Shown one piece after another: positions 26,905 to 35,673 of a DNA stretch of 64,000 nt. Location of the stretch: contig NZ_VFPH01000001.1 of assembly GCF_006717045.1 (NCBI RefSeq), forward strand, positions 2,232,001 through 2,296,000, in the 5' to 3' direction. Positions within the stretch are counted from its first letter, which is position 1; each line of letters opens with the position of its first letter. Origin of the DNA: Pseudonocardia cypriaca. Lineage in GTDB: Bacteria; Actinomycetota; Actinomycetes; Mycobacteriales; Pseudonocardiaceae. The position numbers and the translations under genes were made by a program. The notes beneath the pieces were generated by a model. It was not told the DNA's origin. It worked only from the letters and a program-made list of their open reading frames with translations, and did no database searches.

Positions 26905-28716
26905 CTACTGCTGCTGGAGGGCCGACCGCTCCCAGCGGCCGTCGGTGTCCAGCTCGAGCAGCTCGTCGTGGAAGCGGCGCAGCGAGCTGCGGTGCCCGAC
27001 GCTGACGATGACCATGTCGGGCAGCTCCTCGCGCAGCAGGTTGTAGAGGCTCTGCTCGAGGCCCTCGTCGAGGGCCGAGGTGGCCTCGTCCAGGAACGCC
27101 ACCTTCGGCCGCACCACCAGGATGCGGGCGAACCCGAGGCGCTGCTGCTCGCCGGGCGAGAGGCGCCGGGACCAGTCGTCGACCTCGTCGAGCTGGTCGG
27201 CCAGCTGCGGCAGCTGCACCTTGCGCAGCAGGTCCGCCGCCCTGGCGTCGTCCATCTCGGTTCCCGGACCGGGGTAGGCGAGCGCGTCGCGGAGGGTGCC
27301 CAGCGGCAGGTAGGGCTGCTGGGGGAGGAAGAGCGAGCCGTCGCCGGTCGGGCGGCGCACGGACCCTGCTGCATACGGCCACAGCTGGGCCAGGCTGCGC
27401 ATGAGCGTGGTCTTCCCGCCGCCCGACGGGCCGGTGACCAGCAGCGACGCGCCGGCAGCTAGCTCGAGGTCCAGGTCGTCTACCAGCACGCCCTCGTCAG
27501 GGCGGCGCACGGTGAGGTCGTGCACCTGCAGGTCGTCGGCCTCCTCGACATCCGCGGCGGGCAGGGCGCGGGCCGCTTCGTCGGCGTCCATCAGGCCCGT
27601 GAGGCGGTTGAGGACTGCGCGGTAGCTGGCGAACTCGTCGTATGCGTTGCGGAAGAACGACAGGGCGTCGTGCACCTCGCCGAAGGCGCTCGAGGTCTGG
27701 TTGAGGTCGCCGAGCGTGATCTGCTGGCTGAAGAACCGGGGGGCCTGGATGATGTAGGGCAGCACCACCGAGATCTGGCTGACCGACAGGTTGAAGCCCC
27801 TGAACTTGATGAGGCGGAACAGGACCGCCCATGCGTTGGCGATCACGTCGCTGAAGCGGGTGCCCAGAACTCCCCGCTCCACCCGCTCACCCCGCTGGAA
27901 CGCGACGTTCTCCGAGTTCTCCCGCAGCCGCACGAGGGCGTAGCGGAAGGACGCGTTGAACCTCTCCTGGAGGAAGTTCAGCAGGATCAGCGGGCGCCCG
28001 ATCCGGAACGCGAACACCGACGCGATGATCACGAAGGCGAACACGATGAATGTCATCGCGCGCGGGACCTCGACGCCGAGGAGGGTCAGCGGCCCGGACA
28101 GCTGCCAGAGGATGAGCGTGAACGACACCAGGGACACCAGTGAGCTGACCGCCCCGACGCCGAGTGTGATCGAGTCGTTGGGGAACGAGTTGATGTCCTC
28201 CTGGATGCGCTGGTCCGGGTTGTCCACGGCCGCGGGGGTGTAGCGGCCCTTGTGGTAGGCGCGCCCGTCCAGCCAATCGGTGATCATCCGATCCGTGAGC
28301 CACACCCGCCACCGGATGATGAGGGCGGTCTGGACGTAGACCTCGTACATCGACCGAACGACGTGGATCGTGGCGAGGATGCAGAAGATGCCGATGTACC
28401 GCCAGAAGCTCGGAGCGTCGAGGTTCTGCAAGGCCGTGAGCATGCCGTTGCCCTGGTAGGACAGCAGCACGTTGAGGCGGACCGACATGATCGCCAGTAG
28501 GAGGATCAGCAGCACGCTGAGCAGCGGCCGCCACCCTTCGTCGCCGCGCGGCGAGAAGTAGGGGAAGGCGAGGCGGCGGAACTGCCGCCCCCACACCGTG
28601 TACCGCGTCAGCAGCACGAGCAGCAGTGCAGAGCCGAGCGCGGTCGCCACGAAGACGCTGACGATCCAGATGCTGCTGGTGAGCCACTCGCTCGACCAGT
28701 CCAACTCAGTGCCCAC
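26905..28716 (-). CDS. SbmA/BacA-like ABC transporter (Rv1819c type), fused permease-ATPase
   Basis: A 603-aa half-transporter. The membrane domain (about 1-330) has five to six helices and the SbmA_BacA/ABC_membrane_2 features DGRAYHKGRYTP and NPDQRIQEDI. The ATPase domain (about 390-600) has Walker A TGPSGGGKTTLMRSLA, signature LSPGEQQRLGFARI and Walker B VAFLDEATSALDE. This fused form is like mycobacterial Rv1819c, which imports vitamin B12 and hydrophilic antimicrobial peptides. A homodimer in the membrane is expected. GTG start with a purine-rich ribosome site just upstream. Confidence 0.87.
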   Translation of the reverse strand: MGTELDWSSEWLTSSIWIVSVFVATALGSALLLVLLTRYTVWGRQFRRLAFPYFSPRGDEGWRPLLSVLLILLLAIMSVRLNVLLSYQGNGMLTALQNLDAPSFWRYIGIFCILATIHVVRSMYEVYVQTALIIRWRVWLTDRMITDWLDGRAYHKGRYTPAAVDNPDQRIQEDINSFPNDSITLGVGAVSSLVSLVSFTLILWQLSGPLTLLGVEVPRAMTFIVFAFVIIASVFAFRIGRPLILLNFLQERFNASFRYALVRLRENSENVAFQRGERVERGVLGTRFSDVIANAWAVLFRLIKFRGFNLSVSQISVVLPYIIQAPRFFSQQITLGDLNQTSSAFGEVHDALSFFRNAYDEFASYRAVLNRLTGLMDADEAARALPAADVEEADDLQVHDLTVRRPDEGVLVDDLDLELAAGASLLVTGPSGGGKTTLMRSLAQLWPYAAGSVRRPTGDGSLFLPQQPYLPLGTLRDALAYPGPGTEMDDARAADLLRKVQLPQLADQLDEVDDWSRRLSPGEQQRLGFARILVVRPKVAFLDEATSALDEGLEQSLYNLLREELPDMVIVSVGHRSSLRRFHDELLELDTDGRWERSALQQQ

Positions 28717-29049
28717 GGGGCCTCCCCGCTCCTCGATCCTCCGGCGGGATCATCAGGGCGCGGAGCCTAGCGGGACCGGTCACAGGCGGTTGTGAGGCCC
28801 GTGGCCGGAAGCATGACCGTTACAACCCCTTCGGTAACGGCTTGATCACGACGAGCGGTTCCTCGCGCGGGGTGACTGACCGAGCACGTGCAGTTGCACG
28901 ATCGCTCTGTTACCGGGGGTCCAGCTCGTCGCGCAGATCCGTTCGGCCGCCGCCGTCCTCGTCCGACAGGCCGTGTCCGGCCGCATCCCTCGGGTTAACT
29001 GCGATCACTCCTTGAGGTACTTCGATCACAGACCGTATGGAGGTATCTG
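28717..29049. other. Divergent intergenic region with inverted repeat
   Basis: A 333-base gap between the divergent BacA-like and DoxX genes. It holds a perfect 7-base inverted repeat CCGTTAC (28817-28823) and GTAACGG (28834-28840), with a further TTACCG copy near 28908. Two GCGATCAC/TCGATCAC copies lie at about 28999 and 29024. No small gene was seen. A regulator may bind here, but none is encoded nearby. Confidence 0.4.
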
Positions 29050-29556
29050 TTGAACCGTCCGCTTCCCATGCCAGCTAGTGACTGGGCGCTGCTGATCACC
29101 CGCGTCCTCATCGGCGTCGTGATGTTCGCCCACGGCTACCAGAAGATGGTGATCAACGGCATCGGCCGCACCACCGAGGGTTTCGAGAACCTGAGCATCC
29201 CGCTCGCGATCGTGTCGGCGTCGTTCGTGACCGTGGTCGAGTTCGCCGGCAGCGTGCTGCTGATCCTGGGCGCCCTCACCCCGCTGATGTGCGGACTTCA
29301 GCTCGTCATCATGGTCGGCGCCGCGGTCTTCGTGCACGGCGCCAACGGCATCTTCATCTCGAACGGCGGGTGGGAGCTCGTCGGCGTGATCGGCGCGGGC
29401 CTCATCGCGCTCGCGGCGGTCGGCCCGGGCCGCATCAGCATCGACCACCTGGTCCGCAGGCGGCAGGCTCAGCACCGCCGCGAGATCGAACGGTTCCACG
29501 CACCGCAGCCGATGATGGCGCAGCACGCTGGGCACCTGGCGGCGCACCGCCGCTGA
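29050..29556 (+). CDS. DoxX-family membrane protein
   Basis: A 168-aa protein with four hydrophobic helices and the DoxX features LLITRVLIGVVMFAHGYQKM and VVEFAGSVLLILGALTPL. The start is TTG at 29050, favoured by GGAGG six bases upstream; an ATG six codons on is the alternative. DoxX-family proteins sit in the membrane and are linked to redox and thiol-stress complexes in mycobacteria. The C-terminal 25 residues are Arg/Gln/His-rich and cytoplasmic. Stands alone on its strand, followed by the HipA-like gene 78 bases later. Confidence 0.83.
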   Translation: MNRPLPMPASDWALLITRVLIGVVMFAHGYQKMVINGIGRTTEGFENLSIPLAIVSASFVTVVEFAGSVLLILGALTPLMCGLQLVIMVGAAVFVHGANGIFISNGGWELVGVIGAGLIALAAVGPGRISIDHLVRRRQAQHRREIERFHAPQPMMAQHAGHLAAHRR

Positions 29557-29634
29557 ACCGGCACGCAGGGAGTGGGGTCGCTCGGGGAGGGCGGCCCCAC
29601 AGTGCTTTCCTCGGCCGAGTGCGAGGATGATCCG

Positions 29635-30468
29635 GTGCTGCGCCACGTCACAGCCACCCGGTACGTCACGCCGCTGCGCGAGGGCGGCTCCCTGCCCGGG
29701 CTGATGGAGGCCGACGACCTGGGCACCTACGTCGTCAAGTACATCGGGGCCGGGCAGGGCCGGAAGGTGCTCGTCGCGGAGATCGTCACCGGCGAGCTCG
29801 CCCGCGGGCTGGGGCTGCCGGTCCCGGAGCTGGTCACCGTCGAGCTGGACCCGGCGCTCGGGGTCGCCGAACCGGACCAGGAGGTGCAGGAGCTGCTGCG
29901 CGCGAGCCCGGGGCTCAACCTCGGGATCGACTTCCTGCCCGGCGCGCTCGACCTCGATCCGCAGGCCTTCCCGATCGACCCCGGATTCGCCGGGCGCGTG
30001 CTGTGGTTCGACGCCCTGGTCGGCAACGTCGACCGCTCGTGGCGCAACACCAACATGCTCTTCTGGCACGGCAGCCCGTACCTGATCGACCACGGCGCCA
30101 CCCTGACCTTCCAGCACGCCTGGTCCGGGGCGGCGGCCTGGGTGGAGCGGTCCTACGACGCAGCCGACCACGTGCTGCTCGGCTGCGAGCCCGACCTCGA
30201 CGCCGCCGATGCAGCCTTCGCCCCGCGGGTCACGCCGGAGCTGGTGCGGACCGCGGCCGACGCGGTGCCCGACCAGTGGCTGGCCGGCGAGCCCGGCTTC
30301 GCCGACGCGGACGAAGTCCGGGCGGCGTTCGTCACGCAGCTCGTGGCCCGGTGCGACACGCGCGCCGCCTGGCTCCCCGGCGTCCGGGCGGCGATCGACG
30401 AGCGGGTCGAGGCCGGGGGCCCGCCCTCCACCCGCGGTCCCGGCACACCGTTCTGGGCGGGCCGATGA
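29635..30468 (+). CDS. HipA-like kinase-fold protein
   Basis: A 277-aa protein starting VLRHVTATRYVTPLREGG. It has a phosphate/nucleotide-loop-like YVVKYIGAGQGRKVLVAEIV, a catalytic-loop-like WFDALVGNVDRSWRNTNML (NxDR...N) and a metal Asp in YLIDHGATLTF. These match the HipA C-terminal kinase core, without the N-terminal HipA domain. The stop overlaps the start of a DUF3037 gene in ATGA, a pairing I recall as recurrent in bacteria. It may be a toxin-antitoxin-like or regulatory kinase; no HipB-like HTH gene is adjacent, so classical HipBA is not supported. Confidence 0.8.
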   Translation: MLRHVTATRYVTPLREGGSLPGLMEADDLGTYVVKYIGAGQGRKVLVAEIVTGELARGLGLPVPELVTVELDPALGVAEPDQEVQELLRASPGLNLGIDFLPGALDLDPQAFPIDPGFAGRVLWFDALVGNVDRSWRNTNMLFWHGSPYLIDHGATLTFQHAWSGAAAWVERSYDAADHVLLGCEPDLDAADAAFAPRVTPELVRTAADAVPDQWLAGEPGFADADEVRAAFVTQLVARCDTRAAWLPGVRAAIDERVEAGGPPSTRGPGTPFWAGR

Positions 30469-30872
30469 GCACGAGGCATCCGTTCGAGTACGCGCTGCTG
30501 CGCGTCGTGCCGCGGATCGAGCGCGGGGAGTCCCTGAACGCCGGGGTCGTCCTCTACAGCCGTCCACTCGACTTCCTCGGCGCCCGCGTCCACCTCGACG
30601 TCCAGCGCCTCCACGCGCTCGACCCGGCCGCCGACCCGGCGCTGATCACGGCCGCGCTCGAGGCGGTGCAGTCGCACTGCTCGCACGAGCGCGTCGAGGC
30701 CCGGCACGCGGCGCCGGCAGGCCGGGAGGACCGCGGCCGCCGCTTCCGCAGGCTGACCGCGCCGCGCAGCACGATCGTCCAGGCCGGGCCGGTGCACACC
30801 GGCCTGACCGCCGACCCGGAGGCGGAGCTGGAGCACCTGCTCACCACCCTGGTCCTGCCGTTACCCCGGTAG
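30465..30872 (+). CDS. DUF3037-family protein, HipA partner
   Basis: A 135-aa protein starting MSTRHPFEYALLRVVPRIER and GESLNAGVVLYS, the conserved opening of DUF3037. A central RRFRRLTAPRSTIVQAGPVH is also family-typical. No DNA-binding, membrane or catalytic motif is seen. Translational coupling to the HipA-like gene (ATGA) implies equal synthesis and probably a complex. Function is not known. Confidence 0.82.
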   Translation: MSTRHPFEYALLRVVPRIERGESLNAGVVLYSRPLDFLGARVHLDVQRLHALDPAADPALITAALEAVQSHCSHERVEARHAAPAGREDRGRRFRRLTAPRSTIVQAGPVHTGLTADPEAELEHLLTTLVLPLPR

Positions 30873-30882
30873 CACGAGCGGC

Positions 30883-32205
30883 TCAGACGTCGACCGTGGC
30901 GGGGGAGAGGCGCACCGGCATCGTGGCGTAGCCGCGCAGCACGCGGGTGGGACGGCGGCGGGGCGGGCCGGCGGGGGTGAGGTCGGGGAACCGGTCGAAG
31001 AGGGCCCGCAGGCCGACCTCGCCCTCCATCCTCGCGAGCGCGGCGCCCAGGCAGAAGTGCGGCCCGCTGGAGAACGCGACGTGCTCGCCCGCGTTGGGCC
31101 GGGTGACGTCGAACCGGTCCGGGTCGGGGAACACCGCCGGGTCGCGGTTGGCCCCGCCGAGCATGAGCACGACGAGCCGGCCTGCGCGGATGCGCTCGCC
31201 CGCCGCCTCGGTGTCGCGGTGCGCGATGCGGCCCGTGCGCTGGACGGGGGAGTCGATGCGCAGCACCTCGTCGACGGCACGCGCCCAGTGCTGCGGCTGG
31301 GCCCGCAGCAGCGCGAGCTGGTCGGGGTGGGCCGTGAGGAGCCCGACACCGTTGCCGATGAGGTTCACCGTGGTCTCGAAGCCGGCGGCGAGCAGCAGCA
31401 TCGCGATGCTGATCAGCTCGTCCTCGCTGAGCCGCCCCTCGCCGTCCCGGGCGTGCACGAGCGCCGAGAGGATGTTGTCGCCCGGGTTCCGGCGCAGGTG
31501 GGCGAAGTGGGCTTCCATCCACGACTGCAGGGCGGCGAGGTCCCGCTCGGACCGGCGGAACTGCGCGTAGGTCAGGCCGGCGTCCAGCGACAGCGCGGCG
31601 CCCTCCCCCCAGTGCAGGAACTGCCGGCGCATCTCGACCGGCGCCCCGAGCATCTCGGCGATGACGGTGGCGGGCAGCAGGCTGGCGTAGTCCTCGATCA
31701 CGTCCGCGGCAGGTCCTCTCGCTGCCATCCGGTCCAGCAGCTCGGCCGCGATCTCCTCGGTCCGCGACCGCAGCGCGGCCACCGCCTTGGCGCTGAACGC
31801 CCTGGTGACGAGTTTGCGGTAGCGGGTGTGGTCGGGCGGGTCGGTCGCCAGCATCGACGGGGGATCCACCGGTCCGTGCGGGCCGTCGCCCCCGGCCGCG
31901 ACGGCGAGGCGCAGCATCGCCGGTGGCCGCCCGCTCGGGCCGCCGACCACGCCGAAGTCGGGGCTGCGCAGGATCGCGGTGGTGAGGTCGTGGTGGGCCG
32001 TGTTGAGCACGATGCCGTTGTCGACGACGCGGCCCTGCGCGCGCAGCGTCGCGTAGTGGGGGAACGGGTCGGCGACGAAGCCGGGGTCGAGCATGAGCCG
32101 GGCGGTGACATCACCCGCCTGCCGGCGCTTGCCGAGCGCCCGCCGGATGAACCCGTGCCGCACGCCCCACCGAATCGCCTGCCGCACCTGTGCAACCGCG
32201 TTCAT
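30883..32205 (-). CDS. Cytochrome P450
   Basis: A 440-aa bacterial class I P450. The I helix reads LLLAAGFETTVNLIGN, with a Glu-Thr pair for oxygen activation; the K helix is EVLRIDSPVQRTGR; the heme loop is FSSGPHFCLGAALARME with the axial Cys. Upstream, DPPDHTRYRKLVTRAFSAKA is the usual C-helix motif. No ferredoxin or reductase is encoded beside it, so electron partners come from elsewhere. Substrate unknown; an oxidative role in secondary metabolism or catabolism is possible. Converges with the DUF3037 gene. Confidence 0.93.
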   Translation of the reverse strand: MNAVAQVRQAIRWGVRHGFIRRALGKRRQAGDVTARLMLDPGFVADPFPHYATLRAQGRVVDNGIVLNTAHHDLTTAILRSPDFGVVGGPSGRPPAMLRLAVAAGGDGPHGPVDPPSMLATDPPDHTRYRKLVTRAFSAKAVAALRSRTEEIAAELLDRMAARGPAADVIEDYASLLPATVIAEMLGAPVEMRRQFLHWGEGAALSLDAGLTYAQFRRSERDLAALQSWMEAHFAHLRRNPGDNILSALVHARDGEGRLSEDELISIAMLLLAAGFETTVNLIGNGVGLLTAHPDQLALLRAQPQHWARAVDEVLRIDSPVQRTGRIAHRDTEAAGERIRAGRLVVLMLGGANRDPAVFPDPDRFDVTRPNAGEHVAFSSGPHFCLGAALARMEGEVGLRALFDRFPDLTPAGPPRRRPTRVLRGYATMPVRLSPATVDV

Positions 32206-32297
32206 CGCGCCTCCCCGATCGTCGCCCGTGACCGAAGTTACCGCCGGTAAGTCGGTGTCGGCCAGCCCGTTCGGCAGCGGTCGGGTACGACTGTGGG

Positions 32298-33149
32298 GTG
32301 AGCGACCCGCGGCTCGTGGCCGTCAGCGACCTGCACGTGCGCTACCCCGACAACCGCGCTGTGGTCGAGTCCCTGCATCCCACCAGCGACGACGACTGGT
32401 TGATCGTCGCGGGCGACGTCGCCGAGGAGGTCGGGGACGTCGTCTGGGCGCTCGGTCTGCTGCGGGAGCGGTTCGCCCGCGTGGTGTGGGTGCCCGGCAA
32501 CCACGAGCTGTGGACGCGCGGGAAGGACCCGGTGCAGCTGCGCGGCGTGCAGCGCTACCTCGCGCTCGTGCAGGCCTGCCGCGAGCTGGACGTGCTCACG
32601 CCCGAGGACCCGTTCCCGGTCTGGGACGGGCCCGGTGGCCCGGTTACCGTCGCGCCGCTCTTCGCGTTCTACGACTACTCGTTCCTCCCGGCCGGCACGA
32701 TGACGGCGGAGGAGGGGCTCGCCGCCGCGTACGCCGCCGGGGTGATCTGCACCGACGAGCACCTGCTGCACCCCGACCCGTACCCGGACCGGGCGGCGTG
32801 GTGCGCCGCCCGGATCGAGGAGTCGGAGCGCCGGCTCGACGAGTGCGACCCGGACCTGCCCACCGTCCTGGTGAACCACTGGCCGCTCACCCGCCACCCC
32901 ACCGACGTGCTCCGCCACCCCGAGTTCGCGCTCTGGTGCGGCACGACGCGCACCGCCGACTGGCACGTGCGCTACCGGGCAGCGGCCGTCGTGTACGGGC
33001 ACCTGCACATCCCACGCGTGACGTGGGAGGACGGCGTGCGCTTCGTGGAGGCGTCGCTCGGCTACCCGCGCGAGTGGCAGCCGCGCGACGCCCGCAACGG
33101 CACGGTGGTCACCGACCTGCTGCCGCGCCGGATCCTGCCGACCGCCTGA
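32298..33149 (+). CDS. Metallophosphoesterase
   Basis: A 283-aa calcineurin-like phosphoesterase with GTG start. All five metal-binding motifs are visible: AVSDLHVRYPDN (DxH), VAGDVAEE (GD), WVPGNHELW (GNHE), LVNHWPL (NH) and VYGHLHIPR (GHxH). Two metal ions at this site hydrolyse phosphoesters. It is divergent from the P450 gene with 92 bases between starts. No signal peptide, so cytoplasmic. Substrate not inferable. Confidence 0.9.
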   Translation: MSDPRLVAVSDLHVRYPDNRAVVESLHPTSDDDWLIVAGDVAEEVGDVVWALGLLRERFARVVWVPGNHELWTRGKDPVQLRGVQRYLALVQACRELDVLTPEDPFPVWDGPGGPVTVAPLFAFYDYSFLPAGTMTAEEGLAAAYAAGVICTDEHLLHPDPYPDRAAWCAARIEESERRLDECDPDLPTVLVNHWPLTRHPTDVLRHPEFALWCGTTRTADWHVRYRAAAVVYGHLHIPRVTWEDGVRFVEASLGYPREWQPRDARNGTVVTDLLPRRILPTA

Positions 33150-33398
33150 TCAACGGCGCGTGCCGTAGCGACGGCGGAACTTCTCCACCTGACCCGCCGC
33201 GTCCAGGACGCGCTGCGCCCCGGTCCAGTACGGGTGCGAGTACGCGGTGATGTCCACGCGGACCAGGGGGTAGGTGTTGCCGTCCTCCCAGGCGATCGTC
33301 TCCGCGGACCTCGCCGTGGAGCGGGTGAGGAACGCATCGCCGGTCGAGCGGTCCTGGTAGACGACGGGACCGTAGGCGGGGTGGATGTCGCGGCGCAT
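33150..33398 (-). CDS. rpmE2: Type B 50S ribosomal protein L31 (zinc-independent)
   Basis: An 82-aa protein beginning MRRDIHPAYGPVVYQDRSTG. It lacks the Cys zinc ligands of the ordinary L31, so it is the C-minus form that replaces zinc-bound L31 when zinc is scarce and so frees zinc. A Zur-like palindrome lies 40 bases upstream of the start, which fits this regulation. The start is preceded by GGAGG. Confidence 0.92.
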   Translation of the reverse strand: MRRDIHPAYGPVVYQDRSTGDAFLTRSTARSAETIAWEDGNTYPLVRVDITAYSHPYWTGAQRVLDAAGQVEKFRRRYGTRR

Positions 33399-33438
33399 GG
33401 CTGCCTCCTGCATCGGGACGGCTTGATGGACACCACAG

Positions 33439-33459
33439 TAACGACAATGATTGTCGTTA
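33439..33459. promoter_or_regulatory. Probable Zur box upstream of rpmE2
   Basis: A perfect palindrome with 10-base arms TAACGACAAT and ATTGTCGTTA around a central G. Its AATGATT core is that of Fur/Zur-family operators. Position 41 bases upstream of the rpmE2 start suits zinc-dependent repression by Zur. No Zur gene is in the window. Confidence 0.75.
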
Positions 33460-33637
33460 TGTTCCGAGGCGGTGACGCAGGACGTCGACGTTCGGCCAGG
33501 TGGCGGATAGCGTCGATGGGCCCCACTGGGCCGACCGCACCGATCGAGAACCGCCGACGGCGCGACGGGCGCCGCCGAGCGACTGCCGTCCCCGCTTCCG
33601 GCGGCGACTCGACTCGTGTGCAGCAGGATCGAGTTCC

Positions 33638-34210
33638 GTGATTCGCTCCCCCCTGTCACGCCTCCTGCTCGTGGCCTCGGCCTGCATCGCAGCCTTCGGT
33701 ATCGCGGCCTGCGGTCCCTCCGAACCGGACGAGCACGCCGAACACGCCGGCCATCAACCAGCCGCTGCCGCAGCGCCCGAAGCCCAGGGCGGGCACGGCG
33801 GTGGCCATGGTGGTGGCCACGGCTCCGGTGCCGTCATCCCCGCGCCCACGCTGTACGCGGTGCAGACCGGCCCGCTCGGCATCGTCCTCACCGACGGCTC
33901 CGGCCGCCTCGTGTACCGCTCGGACGCCGACCGCGCCGATCCGCCGACGTCCACCTGCGTCGACCAGTGCGCGCAGAACTGGATCCCGATCACCGCCCCG
34001 CCGGACCAGGAGCTCGACCTCGCCGGCGTCAAGGAGGAGCTGGTCGGGCGGTTGCAGCGGGCGGACGGCAGCTTCCAGCTCACGCTCGCCGGGTGGCCGC
34101 TCTACCGCAACCGGGACGACGACGGGACCCTCGCGAACGCAGGCCACAACGGCGCCGACGGCACGTGGTTCGTGGTCACGCCGCAGGGGGAGAAAGCGAC
34201 CCCCGCCTGA
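33638..34210 (+). CDS. Secreted lipoprotein of the COG4315 repeat family with His-rich linker
   Basis: A 190-aa protein. The signal peptide VIRSPLSRLLLVASACIAAF ends at lipobox IAAC (about residue 25). A His/Gly linker GGHGGGHGGGHGSG lies at 50-65, possibly metal-binding. Two family repeats with the Yx(F/W/Y)xxD signature follow: LVYRSDAD and WPLYRNRDDDG, each with a downstream WF or NW pattern. The function of the family is unknown; it is exposed on the cell surface. Start is GTG, as judged from the signal peptide. Confidence 0.8.
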   Translation: MIRSPLSRLLLVASACIAAFGIAACGPSEPDEHAEHAGHQPAAAAAPEAQGGHGGGHGGGHGSGAVIPAPTLYAVQTGPLGIVLTDGSGRLVYRSDADRADPPTSTCVDQCAQNWIPITAPPDQELDLAGVKEELVGRLQRADGSFQLTLAGWPLYRNRDDDGTLANAGHNGADGTWFVVTPQGEKATPA

Positions 34211-34229
34211 GGTCTCGGCAGCGGCCGGG

Positions 34230-34640
34230 TCAGGCGCGCCGACCGTTCAGCGGAACGCGCCGGGGCACGACGCGGCGATGGTCGATCCGCCAGCCCGCCT
34301 CGGTGGCGACGACCCCGTCCTCGTACGTGACGGTGCCCACCGTGCCGTCGGTGTTGACCCCGATGCCCTTGGACCGGACGCGGGCGGTGCCGTCCCCGTG
34401 CTCGGTGATGACGATGTTGGTGACGTGGTGGCCGAGCGGGTTGTGTTCGCCGAGCGCGAGCGCTGCCGTGCGGATGGCCTCGATGCCGTGCAGCGCACCG
34501 CCGCCGAGCTCCGACACGTCGTAGACGACCGACGGGGTGAACAGCACGTCCAGCCGGTCGAGATCGCCGTCGTCGAAGACGTGACCGTGCAGCGAGATCA
34601 GCTCGGCGATCGCCGAGCGGTCGTCAGGGGAGAGCGTCAT
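34230..34640 (-). CDS. SnoaL/NTF2-like protein
   Basis: A 136-aa protein beginning MTLSPDDRSAIAELISLHGH. Pattern FDDGDLDRLDVLFTPSVVYD and GIEAIRTAALAL are those of the SnoaL_4/NTF2-like fold. Such proteins are cyclases, dehydratases or isomerases, or have no enzymatic role. No catalytic residue can be assigned. An ATG four codons upstream (34652) is also possible. It follows the aminoglycoside-phosphotransferase-like gene by 43 bases. Confidence 0.75.
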   Translation of the reverse strand: MTLSPDDRSAIAELISLHGHVFDDGDLDRLDVLFTPSVVYDVSELGGGALHGIEAIRTAALALGEHNPLGHHVTNIVITEHGDGTARVRSKGIGVNTDGTVGTVTYEDGVVATEAGWRIDHRRVVPRRVPLNGRRA

Positions 34641-34683
34641 TGCGCGGAGCATGGGGCTCGTTCGGTTCAGGACGCAAGCGGAT

Positions 34684-35622
34684 TCACGTCTGCAAGGCCA
34701 GCCAGGCCTCCAGCTCCCGCACGTACTGCGGCGCCCACTTCGGCGTCCACCGCAGGAAGTAGACGCCCATGGACAACGCGTGGATGGCGTGCCCCAGCCG
34801 GACCCGGGACTCCCAGCCGTCCGGGAGCGGGCAGACCGCGTCGTACGCGTCGAGGAACGCAGGCCTCCCCTCGGGGAACTCGTCGAAGATGTGCTCGTCG
34901 AGCTTGCCGAAGTCGAGGAAGCGGTCCGCGTAGCGGCCGTGCTCGAAGTCGAGCAGGCAGGCGATCCGCCCGTTGCGGAGGATGACGTTCTGGCGCCAGA
35001 GGTCGCCGTGGGTCAGCGACGGTGTGCCGTCCGCGGGCACGGCCTCCACCGCCCGGTGCAGCGCTGCCGCCACGCCGCCGCGACCGGCCGAGGTGAGGTC
35101 CTCCGGAGCCTCGGCCAGCCGGGAGTCGACCAAGGCGTGCAGGAAGCTCGGCATGTCCGGGTATCTCTCCGCGCCGAGCACGTCGCCGAACCACGGGCCG
35201 GAACAGGAGTGGACCCGCCCCACGACCTGGCCGAGGTCCTCGGCGAACCTCGTGCGTTCGGCGAGACCCATCGACTCCCACGCCTCGTCGGCGGGCGTGC
35301 CCTCCTGGAACTCCTGCACGAGCACCGGGCGCTGGAGGGCCGTGCTCCTCGGCGCGAAGGCGCGGAACCGCACCACCGGGACCCCGCCTTCGCCGGCTCG
35401 ACGAGTGGTGGCGATCAACCGCCGGAGGTGCTCGGGGTCGGTGTCCCGCACGGGTGCCTTGACCAGGAGAGGGCCCTCGTCGGTGTCGGCGACCCACTGC
35501 CTGCTGGTGTATCCGGCGTCGAGCGGCCGGATCGTGGCCACCCGGACGCCGGGGCATGCTTCCACCAGCGCGCTCCGGACAGCATCCGGCGTGATGGCTG
35601 GTTCATCTGTGCTCACCGTCAC
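34684..35622 (-). CDS. APH-type phosphotransferase
   Basis: A 312-aa protein of the aminoglycoside phosphotransferase/choline kinase fold. The N-terminal ATP lobe has ADTDEGPLLVKAPV; the catalytic loop is SLTHGDLWRQNVILRNG (HGDxxxxN), and the metal Asp is in CLLDFEHGRYADRFLDFGKL. It phosphorylates a hydroxyl of a small molecule, perhaps an antibiotic or a choline- or homoserine-like metabolite. Start is GTG at 35622 or the second GTG two codons later. Divergent from the CmtR-like gene, 51 bases apart. Confidence 0.82.
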   Translation of the reverse strand: MTVSTDEPAITPDAVRSALVEACPGVRVATIRPLDAGYTSRQWVADTDEGPLLVKAPVRDTDPEHLRRLIATTRRAGEGGVPVVRFRAFAPRSTALQRPVLVQEFQEGTPADEAWESMGLAERTRFAEDLGQVVGRVHSCSGPWFGDVLGAERYPDMPSFLHALVDSRLAEAPEDLTSAGRGGVAAALHRAVEAVPADGTPSLTHGDLWRQNVILRNGRIACLLDFEHGRYADRFLDFGKLDEHIFDEFPEGRPAFLDAYDAVCPLPDGWESRVRLGHAIHALSMGVYFLRWTPKWAPQYVRELEAWLALQT

Positions 35623-35673
35623 GCGCCGAGATTAGCGAAACCGATCATCGCTGTGCCGGGATAGCATCGCCGC

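Noticed and set aside
29635..30468. Classical HipBA toxin-antitoxin
   Set aside because: No HipB-like HTH gene adjoins, and the protein lacks the HipA N-terminal domain.
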